DNA of 64,000 nt from Clostridiales bacterium (GCA_004556155.1 SFIM01000003.1:62001-126000); one strand, 5' to 3'; counted from the stretch's first letter, positions 43,635 to 52,443 are shown. The notes: a model not told the origin generated them from the sequence alone. Made by a program: numbers and translations.

Positions 43635-44645
43635 TCAATACACCATCAGGTCGTCCGGCTTGATGAAAACGCTTACCTCTTCGCCCGTCTCAAAATACTT
43701 GGTGCCGTCGTTCTTTTCAATCGACTTTACCGTCTGGCCGCACAGCGAAAGGGTGTACTTGATGTAAAGCCCATAGTATTCGCGGCTGACCACCTTGGCC
43801 TTAAACGAGGCGAAGCCAGAGGCTGCCGGCATATTGACGTGCACGCGCTCCAGGCGCACATAGGAGGCCTTCTTGGGGTCGAGCGCCGCGCCGGTCTGGG
43901 CGGCAATTTCGCTCAGCAGCTGCGGCTGCACCTTGTTGATATCGCCAATGAAATTGCAGACAAACTCGGTCTTGGAGTGGTTGTAGATTTCGTTGGGCGC
44001 GCCGATCTGCTCGATCACGCCGTTATTAAACACCGCAATGCAGTCAGACAGCGTCAGCGCTTCCTCCTGATCGTGCGTGACGTAAACGGTGGTGATGCCG
44101 AAATTCTTCTGCATTTCCTTCAGCTCGCCGCGCAGCTGAACGCGCAGCTTGGCGTCCAGGTTACTCAGCGGCTCATCCAGGCAGATGATCGCCGGGTTGT
44201 TAACCAGCGCACGGGCAATGGCGACGCGCTGCTGCTGGCCGCCCGAAAGCTCGGCCACCTTGCGTATCAGCTGCTTGTCGCTCAGCTCCACCTTTTTGCC
44301 CATTTCGCGGACGCGGCGGTCGATATCGGTTTTATTCACCTTGTTTACGCGCAGGCCGAAGGCGATATTTTCATAAACGCTCATCGTCGGGAACAGGGCA
44401 TAATTCTGGAACACCATGCCGATATTGCGTTTTTCCACCGGCATGTCGGTGATATCCTTGCCCTTAACGACCACGCGGCCCTGGGTGGGCTTGATGAAGC
44501 CGGTGATGGTACGCAGCGTGGTGGTTTTTCCGCATCCGGAGGGGCCTAAGAAAGTATAAAACTGTCCCTCCTGGACGTGAATGTTGATGTCCTTCAGCGC
44601 CGTAAAATCGCCGAACTTTACTTCGATTCCCGTCAAATTAATCAT
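43635..44645 (-). CDS. ABC transporter ATP-binding protein, FbpC/PotA type
   Basis: 336-residue ATPase. Walker A GPSGCGKTT near residue 36, Q-loop FQNYALFPT, signature LSGGQQQR near 135, Walker B IICLDEPLSNLD and the H-loop VTHDQEEAL are all intact, followed by a C-terminal TOBE regulatory domain (about 245-336). The ATG at 44645 with AGTGGGGAAG upstream is preferred over a GTG at 44660. Second gene of the operon. Confidence 0.92.
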   Translation of the reverse strand: MINLTGIEVKFGDFTALKDINIHVQEGQFYTFLGPSGCGKTTTLRTITGFIKPTQGRVVVKGKDITDMPVEKRNIGMVFQNYALFPTMSVYENIAFGLRVNKVNKTDIDRRVREMGKKVELSDKQLIRKVAELSGGQQQRVAIARALVNNPAIICLDEPLSNLDAKLRVQLRGELKEMQKNFGITTVYVTHDQEEALTLSDCIAVFNNGVIEQIGAPNEIYNHSKTEFVCNFIGDINKVQPQLLSEIAAQTGAALDPKKASYVRLERVHVNMPAASGFASFKAKVVSREYYGLYIKYTLSLCGQTVKSIEKNDGTKYFETGEEVSVFIKPDDLMVY

Positions 44646-44681
44646 AGCGATCTTCCCCACTTATCGTCTCAAATGTAAAAC

Positions 44682-44710
44682 GGGGCAAGGGCATAGCAAG
44701 CCCTTGCCCC
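44682..44710 (-). promoter_or_regulatory. intercistronic hairpin between binding-protein and ATPase genes
   Basis: Ten-base-pair perfect stem GGGGCAAGGG/CCCTTGCCCC with a nine-base loop, followed on the minus strand by GTTTTAC. The position, after the first gene of an importer operon, fits a partial terminator or mRNA 3'-end stabiliser that raises binding-protein levels over the membrane subunits. Confidence 0.6.
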
Positions 44711-44732
44711 AGGAATAACCCGTTCTTTTATC

Positions 44733-45797
44733 TTACGGCAGGTATTCCAGCGTGATCTTTTCGCACCAGGCGTCAATGTTCTTGGCAACCAGCGCCCAAT
44801 CGATGTTCTGAGCGGGGATGGAGCACAGCTCGCGCTGGAAGGGATCGGCCTTTTCCGCAGCGATTTCGTTGGCGGGCATGGTGCCAAACTTCTCAGCCCA
44901 TTCGCCCTGGATCTGGGCAGAGCCGAACCACTCGACGAAGCGGAGCGCTTCTTCCATGTTCTTGGTGCCGTTGATGATGCCGATGCCTTCAACCGCGTAG
45001 GGGATGCCAACCTCGGGCTTGGCAACGCCGGTGGAGGTGCCGTACATTTCATCGTACTGGATAACGCCGGAGGACCACATCTGGCACATCAGCACGGGGG
45101 AGTTGGGGTTGGCAATCTGCGCGTAGGAGTCAACGCCCTCTTCGTTGGGCACGCCATGCTGATAGTAAGCGGCGATGGCTTCCCAGCCTTCATCGGAAAC
45201 GCCCAGCTCGCCGTTGGGATCGCTGTAGCGGGACAGGATGCCGGCGATCACGTTGCGGGTGGTGCCAGCGGTCAGCCTGCCGGAGGCTTCATACTTGCCA
45301 AAGAACTTTTCGTTGGTCCACAGATCAGTCCAGTCCGTGGGCGCGTCCTCTTCGCTCACCTGATTCTTATCATAAGCCAGGACGATCGCCTGCTTCACGA
45401 TGGCGTAGTAGTAACCGTTGGGATCGTTCAGGCCCTCGGAAACCTCGGCCGCCCAGCTGGGAGCGTCGTAGGATACCAGCAGATCACGGGAAATCAGATC
45501 GTTCCAGATGATCGCATTCAGGCCGTACACAACGTCCGCAATGGGGTTGGCGGCTTCGCCGATGATACGCTGCTGCACAGCGCCCGCGCCCTCTTCCAGA
45601 ACAGCCAGCTCAAAGCCATCCTGCTTGGCGCGCTCGATCAGCCATTCCTTGCGGCCGGAGTTGCCGGAGTTGGTGTAAACCGTCAGCGGCACGCCCGTGC
45701 CCTTCACGTCGGCGCCAGTCGCCGCTTCTGCGGTGCCGGTTACAGCCATGCCAAACAGCATCGTAATGCCCAACAGAATCGCCAGCAATTTCTTCAT
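44733..45797 (-). CDS. ABC transporter substrate-binding protein, FbpA/AfuA-like
   Basis: 354-residue exported protein with a signal peptide (MKKLLAILLGITMLFGM, cleavage near TAEA). Type 2 binding fold of the ferric/polyamine/sugar-phosphate class, with LTVYTNSGNSGRKEWLIERA near residue 38 and ADVVYGLNAIIWNDL near 88. The paired Tyr residues FbpA uses for iron are not evident at the C-terminus. A serine/glycine-rich SGNSGRK loop and an EEGAGAVQQRI segment would suit an anionic ligand. First gene of the operon, divergent from a LacI-type regulator. Confidence 0.85.
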   Translation of the reverse strand: MKKLLAILLGITMLFGMAVTGTAEAATGADVKGTGVPLTVYTNSGNSGRKEWLIERAKQDGFELAVLEEGAGAVQQRIIGEAANPIADVVYGLNAIIWNDLISRDLLVSYDAPSWAAEVSEGLNDPNGYYYAIVKQAIVLAYDKNQVSEEDAPTDWTDLWTNEKFFGKYEASGRLTAGTTRNVIAGILSRYSDPNGELGVSDEGWEAIAAYYQHGVPNEEGVDSYAQIANPNSPVLMCQMWSSGVIQYDEMYGTSTGVAKPEVGIPYAVEGIGIINGTKNMEEALRFVEWFGSAQIQGEWAEKFGTMPANEIAAEKADPFQRELCSIPAQNIDWALVAKNIDAWCEKITLEYLP

Positions 45798-45851
45798 AGA
45801 AAACTGCCTCCTTTAAATGATACTGAATAAGGCGTTCGCCTTTATGCGTTC

Positions 45852-45880
45852 ATGATACAGCAATCTATGGATCGTGTCAA
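45852..45880 (-). promoter_or_regulatory. promoter of the ABC-GDPD operon
   Basis: Minus strand TTGACA (45880-45875), 17 bases, TATCAT (45857-45852), about 50 bases before the binding-protein start. Confidence 0.7.
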
Positions 45881-45994
45881 TAGGAAAACAAGGCTTGTAA
45901 AAATTTTTATGCTGTATTTGGGCTTCTTTTTACCGTAACACATCCATTTTGATTTTGAACCCTTCCAATTTTATTGTTTTTTATCAAATTCAAA

Positions 45995-46023
45995 TTGCTT
46001 CTTTGACCGCGCCATGTTATAAT
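45995..46023 (+). promoter_or_regulatory. promoter of the LacI-fusion gene
   Basis: TTGCTT (45995-46000), 17 bases, TATAAT (46018-46023), about 55 bases before the ATG. No convincing LacI-type palindrome was found in the 281-base divergent region. Confidence 0.6.
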
Positions 46024-46078
46024 CAATAGGAAGGATCATACCACCGTTTGCAAATTTAGCTTCCGGGAGGAACGTTTT

Positions 46079-48247
46079 ATGGCAACCATCAAGGATATCG
46101 CCCAGCTGGCCGGCGTATCGCACGGCACCGTATCCAATGTGCTCAACGGCCGCGGCAACGTCAGCATGCAAAAAATCCTGCAAGTTGAAAAGGCTGCGCA
46201 TCAGCTTGGCTACAGCATGGATGAGCGCGCGCGCTGGCTGCGCCAGCCCTGCGACCACGCCATCGGCATCGTTCTTCCCAATCTTCAAAACGATTGCTTT
46301 GCAACGCTGTATTCTACCCTTTCCGCCCACATGCAGCAGGCCGGCTACTATTCCTTCCTCTATTTGACCAATGATATCCCCGATCAGGAGGAAGCCGCCT
46401 TATCCGAGCTGGCAGGCAGAAAGGTATCCGTCGTCGTCCTTGTTACCTGCCAATCCCATGGCAGCGATGCAAGGCGGCTGCTGAAAAAGAGCGGGGTGCT
46501 GCTGCTGTGCCTGGTACGCCCCACCGAGCCGACGGACGCGCTGATCTGCTTTGACACCCAGCGCATTGCCCGCCAGGCCGCCGCGCTGTTGGCCGATCGC
46601 CACCCCGCGCATCTTGCCATGATCTCCGGCCTGCTCATGCACAGAAACGAATCCGAGCTGATCGACGCGCTGAAAAACGAATTGGACAGCTCCATTCCCA
46701 TCCAATGCTACCATACCGATTCTGCCAATGCAGATATCGCCGCGTTTTCGTGTGTCAGCGCTGATCCCAGGCCCGACGTTGTCTTCACCTCGTCGCCCGC
46801 GTTTGCGCAAAAGCTGCTCAACGCATGCGCCTACCGCCACGACGAGCCGCCGCTGATCGTTTCGCTTGCCCCGGCCGCGCTGATTGAACCCGCCGACGCC
46901 ATTCGAAGGATTTATCTGGACTATAAAGCGATGGCGCTTCAGGCTTGCAATATGATCATGGGCAGGCAGAAGCCCGGCGTCGTCCTGATTCCGCCCAAGG
47001 AGCCTGCCGCAAAGTTTGCCTGGTCGGCCAACATTCCCAAAGGCACGCGGCTGAACGTGCTGATGATCGACGGCCCGGACGCGAGAGCCCTGCAAAAGCT
47101 GCTGCCCGATTTTTCCCGTCATACGGGCATTGAGGTTACGCTGGCCGCCCTTCCCTATGCCGATATGTATCAAACCGCCTGCATGATGGGCGCTTCCGGG
47201 CTTTATGATGTGCTGCGCCTGGACGCGGCCTGGCTATCCTCCATTGCGCCCCAGCTGCTGCGCCCCTTTGATCCGGCCAGCGACACCGTGCAGTCCATCT
47301 GGTCGCCCATGCTTGAGGGTGTTCGCGAGCCCTTCTCGGTGGTGGACCGGCAGGTATATGCCTTCCCCTTCACGCCCAACGTGCAGCTGCACTTTTATCG
47401 CAAAGATCTCTTTGACAGCAATAAAATCCGCCGTCTCTATTATGAAAGCTGCCATGCGCAGCTGGACGTTCCTGAAAACTACGAGCAGTACTGCAATCTG
47501 CTTCGCTTCTTCGACCGCTCCCTTAATCCCCTGTCGCCGCTTGAATATGGCGCGGCCATCGCGTCCAATTCCATCGACTGCATCAGCGGCGAGTTTTTGC
47601 CCTGCTTTTTTGCCATGGGCGGCAGGCTCTTTGACGGTGACGGCCGCCCCAGTCTGAAAAGCGAGGCCGGGCAAAAGGCGCTGCGCTGCTATGCCGAGAT
47701 GCACGCGCACTCCTACCACATTTCCGGCAACAACAGCCTGTGGTCTGCCAGTGTGGATTGCTTCACGCGCGGCGATTCCGCCATGCTCAATATGTTCATT
47801 AACCATGTTTACGGCATCAAGAATCTGCGCAAATCCAAAATTGCCGGGCAAATTGGCTTCTGCTCCGTTCCGGGCAAAACGCCGCTTATGGGCGGCGGCG
47901 TTCTGGGCGTAGCCAGGGCAAGCAAAAACCCCGAAGCCGCGCTGGAGTTCATCTGCTGGGCATGCAGTGAGCAGACCGCCGTGCCCTTCACGCTGCTGGG
48001 CGGCATATCGCCCTGCCGCTCCATCTATGAAAACCAGGAGCTGCTGGCGCTTTATCCCTGGCTGTCCATCGTGCCTGAAAACCTGGCGCTGTCCGTTGCG
48101 CGCCGGGTGCCCAAGGGCATCAACGAGCATACGGTGGAAACCATCATCGGCATCGCCGTGCGAAATATGATTACGGGCATCTGCTCCCCGGACATGGCGC
48201 TTGACCAGATGCAGACGCAGCTGGAAGCGCTTTGCTCAAATGCCTAA
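46079..48247 (+). CDS. LacI-family regulator fused to a solute-binding-protein domain
   Basis: 722 residues, about twice the LacI norm. Residues 2-50 are a LacI HTH with hinge (TIKDIAQLAGVSHGTVSNVL). About 60-320 form the usual type I binding-protein sensor core (IGIVLPNLQND, VVLVTCQSHG). From about 325 (LNVLMIDGPDARALQKLLPD) to the end lies a type 2 extracellular solute-binding-protein fold, with FPFTPNVQLHFYRKDLFD and KTPLMGGGVLGVARASKNPE segments as in sugar ABC binding proteins. There is no signal peptide, so this sits in the cytoplasm as a second ligand sensor. Divergent from the ABC-GDPD operon, its likely target. GGGAGGAAC precedes the ATG. Confidence 0.88.
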   Translation: MATIKDIAQLAGVSHGTVSNVLNGRGNVSMQKILQVEKAAHQLGYSMDERARWLRQPCDHAIGIVLPNLQNDCFATLYSTLSAHMQQAGYYSFLYLTNDIPDQEEAALSELAGRKVSVVVLVTCQSHGSDARRLLKKSGVLLLCLVRPTEPTDALICFDTQRIARQAAALLADRHPAHLAMISGLLMHRNESELIDALKNELDSSIPIQCYHTDSANADIAAFSCVSADPRPDVVFTSSPAFAQKLLNACAYRHDEPPLIVSLAPAALIEPADAIRRIYLDYKAMALQACNMIMGRQKPGVVLIPPKEPAAKFAWSANIPKGTRLNVLMIDGPDARALQKLLPDFSRHTGIEVTLAALPYADMYQTACMMGASGLYDVLRLDAAWLSSIAPQLLRPFDPASDTVQSIWSPMLEGVREPFSVVDRQVYAFPFTPNVQLHFYRKDLFDSNKIRRLYYESCHAQLDVPENYEQYCNLLRFFDRSLNPLSPLEYGAAIASNSIDCISGEFLPCFFAMGGRLFDGDGRPSLKSEAGQKALRCYAEMHAHSYHISGNNSLWSASVDCFTRGDSAMLNMFINHVYGIKNLRKSKIAGQIGFCSVPGKTPLMGGGVLGVARASKNPEAALEFICWACSEQTAVPFTLLGGISPCRSIYENQELLALYPWLSIVPENLALSVARRVPKGINEHTVETIIGIAVRNMITGICSPDMALDQMQTQLEALCSNA

Positions 48248-48263
48248 GGAGCCGTCCGGGGTT

Positions 48264-49139
48264 ATGAATACAAGGCTCGCAGCCCAGGCAGTCGCCGCCT
48301 TTAACGCCGGCAAAATTGAGCAATCCAGCCTGTTGTTCTGGCGGGCTGCGCATTTTGCGACTTCCTATTACTCGCTGCACAACTATGCCGTTTATCTATC
48401 CGACAATGCGCTGTACATCCCCATTGGAGGCGGCAAATACGCGGCGATCAAAAAGCAGCCATCCATCCTATATTATCTGAAAAGGGCGCATCGCCTTGCT
48501 ACCATTCCGCATTGGAAAAACGAAGCCGCGCTTGGCAACGCCTGCTATTTGCAGCGCAGGCCGAATGAAGCGCTGGCGTATTTTGAGCAAGCCGTGCTTC
48601 ACGGCTACAAAGAAACGCTGGCGCATTTCAAAATGGGGCTGTGCCATTTGCAAAAGAGGAAGGACGCGGCTGCGCAGGATTGCTTCTGGGCCGCCTATGA
48701 AGCCGAGGAGAATCTTGTGCGGAAAAGCAGCTATCTGTGGCAGTGTGTGCAGTGCGGCGTACTGCTGAAGGCGCAGTCCCCTGCTCTGTATGGACAGCTC
48801 AAGCAGCAGCTTGATCAGATTGTGCAGGATTATCCACTGATGAGCCTTGAAGCTCAGGATATGGCAGCGCTTGAACTGCTAAACGGCATCGACGCTGCCT
48901 TCTGGTATGAAGATTACGAAGAGATTTTGCATCTTTCTAAAGCGCTGCTGCAATTGGGGCTTTCCCATATGCTCACCGCGGATGAGCGGCAAATGGTTGA
49001 CACAGCGCAAACGCTGCAATCGCATTTGGGACAGCCTGACGCACACTTTCGCGCGGAGTATATGCAAAGATTGGAGCAGGATGCCCGAACGCTCTATTTT
49101 CAAATCTGGCAGGATGCGGATTATTTCGAGCTGCCGTAA
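48264..49139 (+). CDS. TPR-repeat protein
   Basis: 291-residue helical protein. A TPR-like unit is seen around WKNEAALGNACYLQRRPNEA and ALAYFEQAVLHGYKETLAHF (residues about 85-125), continuing into FKMGLCHLQKRKDAAAQDCF. No signal peptide or enzyme motif. ATG 48264 with AAGGAG twelve bases upstream; an ATG at 48240 overlapping the end of the preceding gene is possible. It follows the LacI-fusion gene closely, so is probably co-transcribed. Role unknown. Confidence 0.65.
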   Translation: MNTRLAAQAVAAFNAGKIEQSSLLFWRAAHFATSYYSLHNYAVYLSDNALYIPIGGGKYAAIKKQPSILYYLKRAHRLATIPHWKNEAALGNACYLQRRPNEALAYFEQAVLHGYKETLAHFKMGLCHLQKRKDAAAQDCFWAAYEAEENLVRKSSYLWQCVQCGVLLKAQSPALYGQLKQQLDQIVQDYPLMSLEAQDMAALELLNGIDAAFWYEDYEEILHLSKALLQLGLSHMLTADERQMVDTAQTLQSHLGQPDAHFRAEYMQRLEQDARTLYFQIWQDADYFELP

Positions 49140-49188
49140 TGACGGTACCCCGCAGAAAGCGTCTGCTCCGTTTTTTTGTAATTGTACA

Positions 49189-49236
49189 CAAAAATGAAGG
49201 ATACGCGGTCGTTTGATCGCATATCCCTCATTTTTA
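49189..49236. terminator. bidirectional terminator
   Basis: Long imperfect stem AAAAATGAAGGATACGCG against CGCATATCCCTCATTTTT, between the convergent TPR and Gx-transporter genes. Confidence 0.7.
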
Positions 49237-49256
49237 TATTCAGGCAGTCGCGAATA

Positions 49257-49961
49257 TCAATTTCCTCTGGGCAGCGTTGGCAGCCCCTCCAGCGCGGGCA
49301 CATCCGATACAATGGTCACGTCGGTCGGCTCGGTCGCGGCCGGAGCGGCGGCTTTCCAGCATACCAGGCCGATGGCAGTCAGCAGCACCAGCGCCGCAAT
49401 CCAGACGCCCGGCTTGCTCTGCCCATGCTTGGCAGCGCCCGGCCAGGAAAGATGCTTCAGGTGTGCCATCACGCTCTTCGCGCACACGCCCGTCAGCAAG
49501 CCGCAGACGGCGCCCACGCACATCAGAACGCCCAGATAGCCCAGCATGCTCATGGGCGGCACCTGCAATACCAGCAGGGACATGCCGATCTGCCCCACGT
49601 TATGCATCACGCCGCCCACAATGCTGACCACCGGAATGGACAGCCCTTTGATGCGGCTGAGCAGCGCCATGCACAAAAGGCTCAGCACGCCGCCGGCAAA
49701 ACCATACATCATGGTGGTGGGGCCAGCAAACAGGATGCCGCTGAGCAGCACCTTGAGCGACATCAGCATAAATGCCGTAGGGATATCCAGCATGTACACC
49801 GCAAAAATCAGCACGCTGTTGCTCATGCCCAGCTTAATGCCGGGAATTCCCACGTTCAGCGGGATCATGCTTTCCACATAGCCGACAATCAGCATCATGG
49901 ACAGCAGCAGCGCGCACAGGCTGATGCTGTATACGCCGGCATGGTTTGATCGCTTGCTCAA
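49257..49961 (-). CDS. Gx transporter family / heptaprenyl diphosphate synthase component I-like membrane protein
   Basis: 234 residues, about five to six membrane segments. The family (Hpre_diP_synt_I, an ECF S-component-like fold) is recognised by ESMIPLNVGIPGIKLGMSN near residue 30 and GGVMHNVGQIGMSLLV near 118. A C-terminal extension carries one more hydrophobic segment and a Pro/Thr-rich extracytoplasmic tail. Genes of this kind accompany NusG-domain-II proteins in Rnf and extracellular electron transfer loci (EetB-like in Listeria, recalled from literature). The upstream gene encodes exactly such a partner, 12 bases away. Confidence 0.82.
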   Translation of the reverse strand: MSKRSNHAGVYSISLCALLLSMMLIVGYVESMIPLNVGIPGIKLGMSNSVLIFAVYMLDIPTAFMLMSLKVLLSGILFAGPTTMMYGFAGGVLSLLCMALLSRIKGLSIPVVSIVGGVMHNVGQIGMSLLVLQVPPMSMLGYLGVLMCVGAVCGLLTGVCAKSVMAHLKHLSWPGAAKHGQSKPGVWIAALVLLTAIGLVCWKAAAPAATEPTDVTIVSDVPALEGLPTLPRGN

Positions 49962-49973
49962 AGGACGGCCTCC

Positions 49974-50435
49974 TTATTCAGCCGTATTGTCAGACGCAGC
50001 GGTAGACGAAGTGATGGAAGCCAGCATCATATCCAACACTTCCTGGGCCGTGTACAGTTCAACGATTACCTGGTGCGGCAGGCATACGATCCAGTTGCTC
50101 AGGATGCGCGTATCCTTGTTTGCCAAGGTCACAATACCTTGGTCAATGCAGTCCTGGTTGTCGCAGTTGGAGCGCAGCATATACGCGCCCTCCGGGGTGA
50201 TGCATACCACATTTTCACATACGTTGCCATCCGCATCGTTCTTCTGAATGGTCACCTCATAGGGGTCCGCGCCCTCCTCCGGCAGCGGATACCAATTGGA
50301 ACGATTGCTGGTGGCAATATACACATAGCCAGCGGCGGTCAGGCGCTCATCGGCAGGGGTCAGCTTTTGCTGTTCCGCCATCGCGGGCAAAATCATCATC
50401 AGCAGCGCCAGCAGCAGGGCAAATAGTTTCTTCAT
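49974..50435 (-). CDS. exported NusG domain II protein (EetA-like)
   Basis: 153 residues with a signal peptide (MKKLFALLLALLMMILPAMA). The NusG_II fold is indicated by VCITPEGAYMLRSNCDNQDC near residue 77, followed by IDQG and IVCLPHQVIVELY, the pattern with Cys-x-x-x-x-Cys and CLPxxV. It is probably anchored or free on the outer face of the membrane. Encoded with the Gx-type membrane protein as a two-gene unit, divergent from a LysR regulator. Similar pairs support flavin-based extracytoplasmic electron transfer. Confidence 0.75.
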   Translation of the reverse strand: MKKLFALLLALLMMILPAMAEQQKLTPADERLTAAGYVYIATSNRSNWYPLPEEGADPYEVTIQKNDADGNVCENVVCITPEGAYMLRSNCDNQDCIDQGIVTLANKDTRILSNWIVCLPHQVIVELYTAQEVLDMMLASITSSTAASDNTAE

Positions 50436-50632
50436 CGCAGCGGATAGCCTCCATGGTGGTTTTTATCATAACAATTTTACTTGATTCAAATGGACGCGTC
50501 AAGGCTTTTTTCAAAACACAATTTTCCAAAAATATAGCGCGAAGCCCTTGCAATTCGAGCGGCAATCATATATATTTATCTTATCGATACTGGAGCCCCG
50601 ATTAGCCATAGGCAACAAAGGAGGGGATAAGG

Positions 50633-51559
50633 GTGGATACCAAGCATTTGACAACGTTTGTCAAGCTTGCGCAAACGCTGAACTATCAAAAGGCGGCCCG
50701 CAGCCTGCAATACTCCCCATCTACCCTGTTTAAACATGTGCAGCTGCTGGAAGAGGAAATGGGCGTGTCGCTTCTGGCCAAGGAAGGCCGGCAGCTTGCC
50801 CTGACCCCGGAGGGCGAACGCTTTTTGGCGCACGCCAAGAAAATTCTGGAACAGTATGAGCAGATGACGGCCGACATGGTGGAGGACGCCGTGATCGACG
50901 GCACGCTATCCGTGGGCGGGTGCGAAATCAACACCCGCAGCGGCATGCGCACGCTGCTGGAAACCTTTTCTCAAAAGAATCCCGCCGTTCGCATCGATAT
51001 GATGACCGGCCCCAACGCCAACATGCCCTCCTTTGTAAAGAACGGGCTGGTGGACGTGGCCTTTTATTACTGCATCGGGCACGATCATCTGCCCGGCCTG
51101 AAGGAAAAGTTCCTATATAAAGAAGCGGCTTATCTGGCAGTAGCGCCCGACCATCCCCTGGCGCACCGCACCGGGCTTACCTGCCAGGAGCTTGAAAAGG
51201 CGCGGATTGTCTATCCCCACGATAGCTGCTGCCTGTTTGTGGAGCTGATGCGCCGGCTGAAAAACCAGGGGATTCATCCCAAGGAGGTATCGCTCCTGGG
51301 CAACCTGGAGCTGGTGCTGGATATGGTAAGCCACAATGAAGCGGTGACGCTGCTGCAGCAGTACGCCCTGGCGCGCTACGAGGCCGCGGGCAAGCTGGTT
51401 CGCCTGGATCTGGCGGAGGAGCCCATCTGGGCTTGGGAAACAATTATCTGGCCCGAAGAAAAGCTGCTCAAGGGCGCGCTGCGTGCGATGGTGCAGCAAA
51501 GCGCAATCTATGCCCAAAGCCTGATGCGGGAAAATGCAGACCAGAATGCGGAGCAATAA
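50633..51559 (+). CDS. LysR family transcriptional regulator
   Basis: 308 residues. N-terminal winged HTH (HLTTFVKLAQTLNYQKAARS and SPSTLFKHVQLLEEEMGVSL, residues 5-50) and a C-terminal type 2 ligand-binding domain (about 90-295; IDGTLSVGGCEI begins it). The GTG start has a strong AAAGGAGGGG upstream. Divergent from the NusG-II/Gx unit and about 0.9 kb from the FMN/FAD reductase on the same strand, so it is the best candidate regulator for that reductase locus. TATCGATA at 50582-50589 lies in its promoter region. Confidence 0.9.
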   Translation: MDTKHLTTFVKLAQTLNYQKAARSLQYSPSTLFKHVQLLEEEMGVSLLAKEGRQLALTPEGERFLAHAKKILEQYEQMTADMVEDAVIDGTLSVGGCEINTRSGMRTLLETFSQKNPAVRIDMMTGPNANMPSFVKNGLVDVAFYYCIGHDHLPGLKEKFLYKEAAYLAVAPDHPLAHRTGLTCQELEKARIVYPHDSCCLFVELMRRLKNQGIHPKEVSLLGNLELVLDMVSHNEAVTLLQQYALARYEAAGKLVRLDLAEEPIWAWETIIWPEEKLLKGALRAMVQQSAIYAQSLMRENADQNAEQ

Positions 51560-51572
51560 AGACTGATAAGTG

Positions 51573-51605
51573 AAAAGGCGCGGCTATGAAAGCCGCGCCT
51601 TTTGC
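51573..51605 (+). terminator. terminator of the LysR gene
   Basis: Thirteen-base-pair perfect stem AAAAGGCGCGGCT/AGCCGCGCCTTTT with a five-base loop; the T tract is part of the stem. Confidence 0.8.
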
Positions 51606-51698
51606 CAATTTCGCCGCAGCAGCTTGGGAACAATATAACGTCCCAATCCGCGCACGCCGGCACAGACGATTTGTTGATGACAGGATGGGCAAGAAATC

Positions 51699-52202
51699 TC
51701 ATAGCTCTTTGATATACATTTCTTCCACAGCGCCTAAAGCAGACTGCTTTCTCCCGCTGGCGACAAATCCATGCGCTTCGTAAAATTTGATTGCGCGCAC
51801 ATTGCTGTCAAACACCCAAAGCAGGATTTTGGCATAGCCCGCGCTTTTCACATCCGCAAGGATCTGCTGCATCATCAGACTGCCGTATCCCTGATGCCAG
51901 CCGGCTTTCAGCGAATGAATGCAGATTAGCTCGGCAAACCCCGCCATGTCCGCGTCCCTGGCTGCATCCCACCAGGCAATGCAGTGCGGTTTTCCATCCA
52001 GTTCCAGCATATAGCCGTTTCCCTTCTGTTCCGCTAAAAGGCGCTTATACATGGCGGTGGCGCGCTCAAGCTGCGTACATTTTGAAAGCAAATCGGCAGG
52101 AACGATTTTCTTAAAGGCCGCCTTCCAGCTTTCGGTTTGCACATAGGCAAGGGCCTGCTCGTCGCCCGCTCGTACCTTTCTGATCTGCACAGCCTTGTTC
52201 AT
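51699..52202 (-). CDS. GNAT family N-acetyltransferase
   Basis: 167-residue acetyltransferase. The N-terminus VQIRKVRAGDEQALAYVQTE, beta4 segment AELICIHSLK, acetyl-CoA loop KAGWHQGYGSLMMQQILAD near 105 and the C-terminal AIKFYEAHGFVASGRK all fit the GNAT fold. ATG 52202 is preferred: GGAGG is eight bases upstream, too close for the ATG at 52208. Single gene on the minus strand between LysR and the reductase. Acceptor substrate unknown. Confidence 0.88.
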   Translation of the reverse strand: MNKAVQIRKVRAGDEQALAYVQTESWKAAFKKIVPADLLSKCTQLERATAMYKRLLAEQKGNGYMLELDGKPHCIAWWDAARDADMAGFAELICIHSLKAGWHQGYGSLMMQQILADVKSAGYAKILLWVFDSNVRAIKFYEAHGFVASGRKQSALGAVEEMYIKEL

Positions 52203-52380
52203 GATCATTTCCTCCGCAGGCTTTCGATATATTTTCCTATTTAATACTATCACATGGCGATGCGGAATACAAGAGCCGCCGCGTCGGGCGAATACTCTTT
52301 CCAGATTGTTCTAAAGATGTATTATTTCGGTTTTTCGAATGGTTCGTTTCCGCTTTTCGTTCGCCGGGCAGAAAAGTTTT

Positions 52381-52396
52381 CGATATAATATTATCG
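52381..52396 (+). promoter_or_regulatory. reductase promoter -10 within an inverted repeat
   Basis: TATAAT at 52384-52389 is embedded in CGATATAATATTATCG (arms CGATA/TATCG). No good -35 is present, so activation or repression through this region is plausible. Upstream 52320-52365 has repeated TTCG steps. Confidence 0.4.
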
Positions 52397-52443
52397 TAAT
52401 TTGACCGCTCCTATGAAAATAGGAAAACGAAAGGAGAACACCC

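Noticed and set aside
42069..44549. Very long plus-strand open frame (826 codons) opposite the permease and ATPase genes
   Set aside because: It is the antisense shadow of two well-supported ABC genes in GC-rich sequence; the translation is His/Gln/Arg/Ala-rich with no domain and no ribosome binding site.
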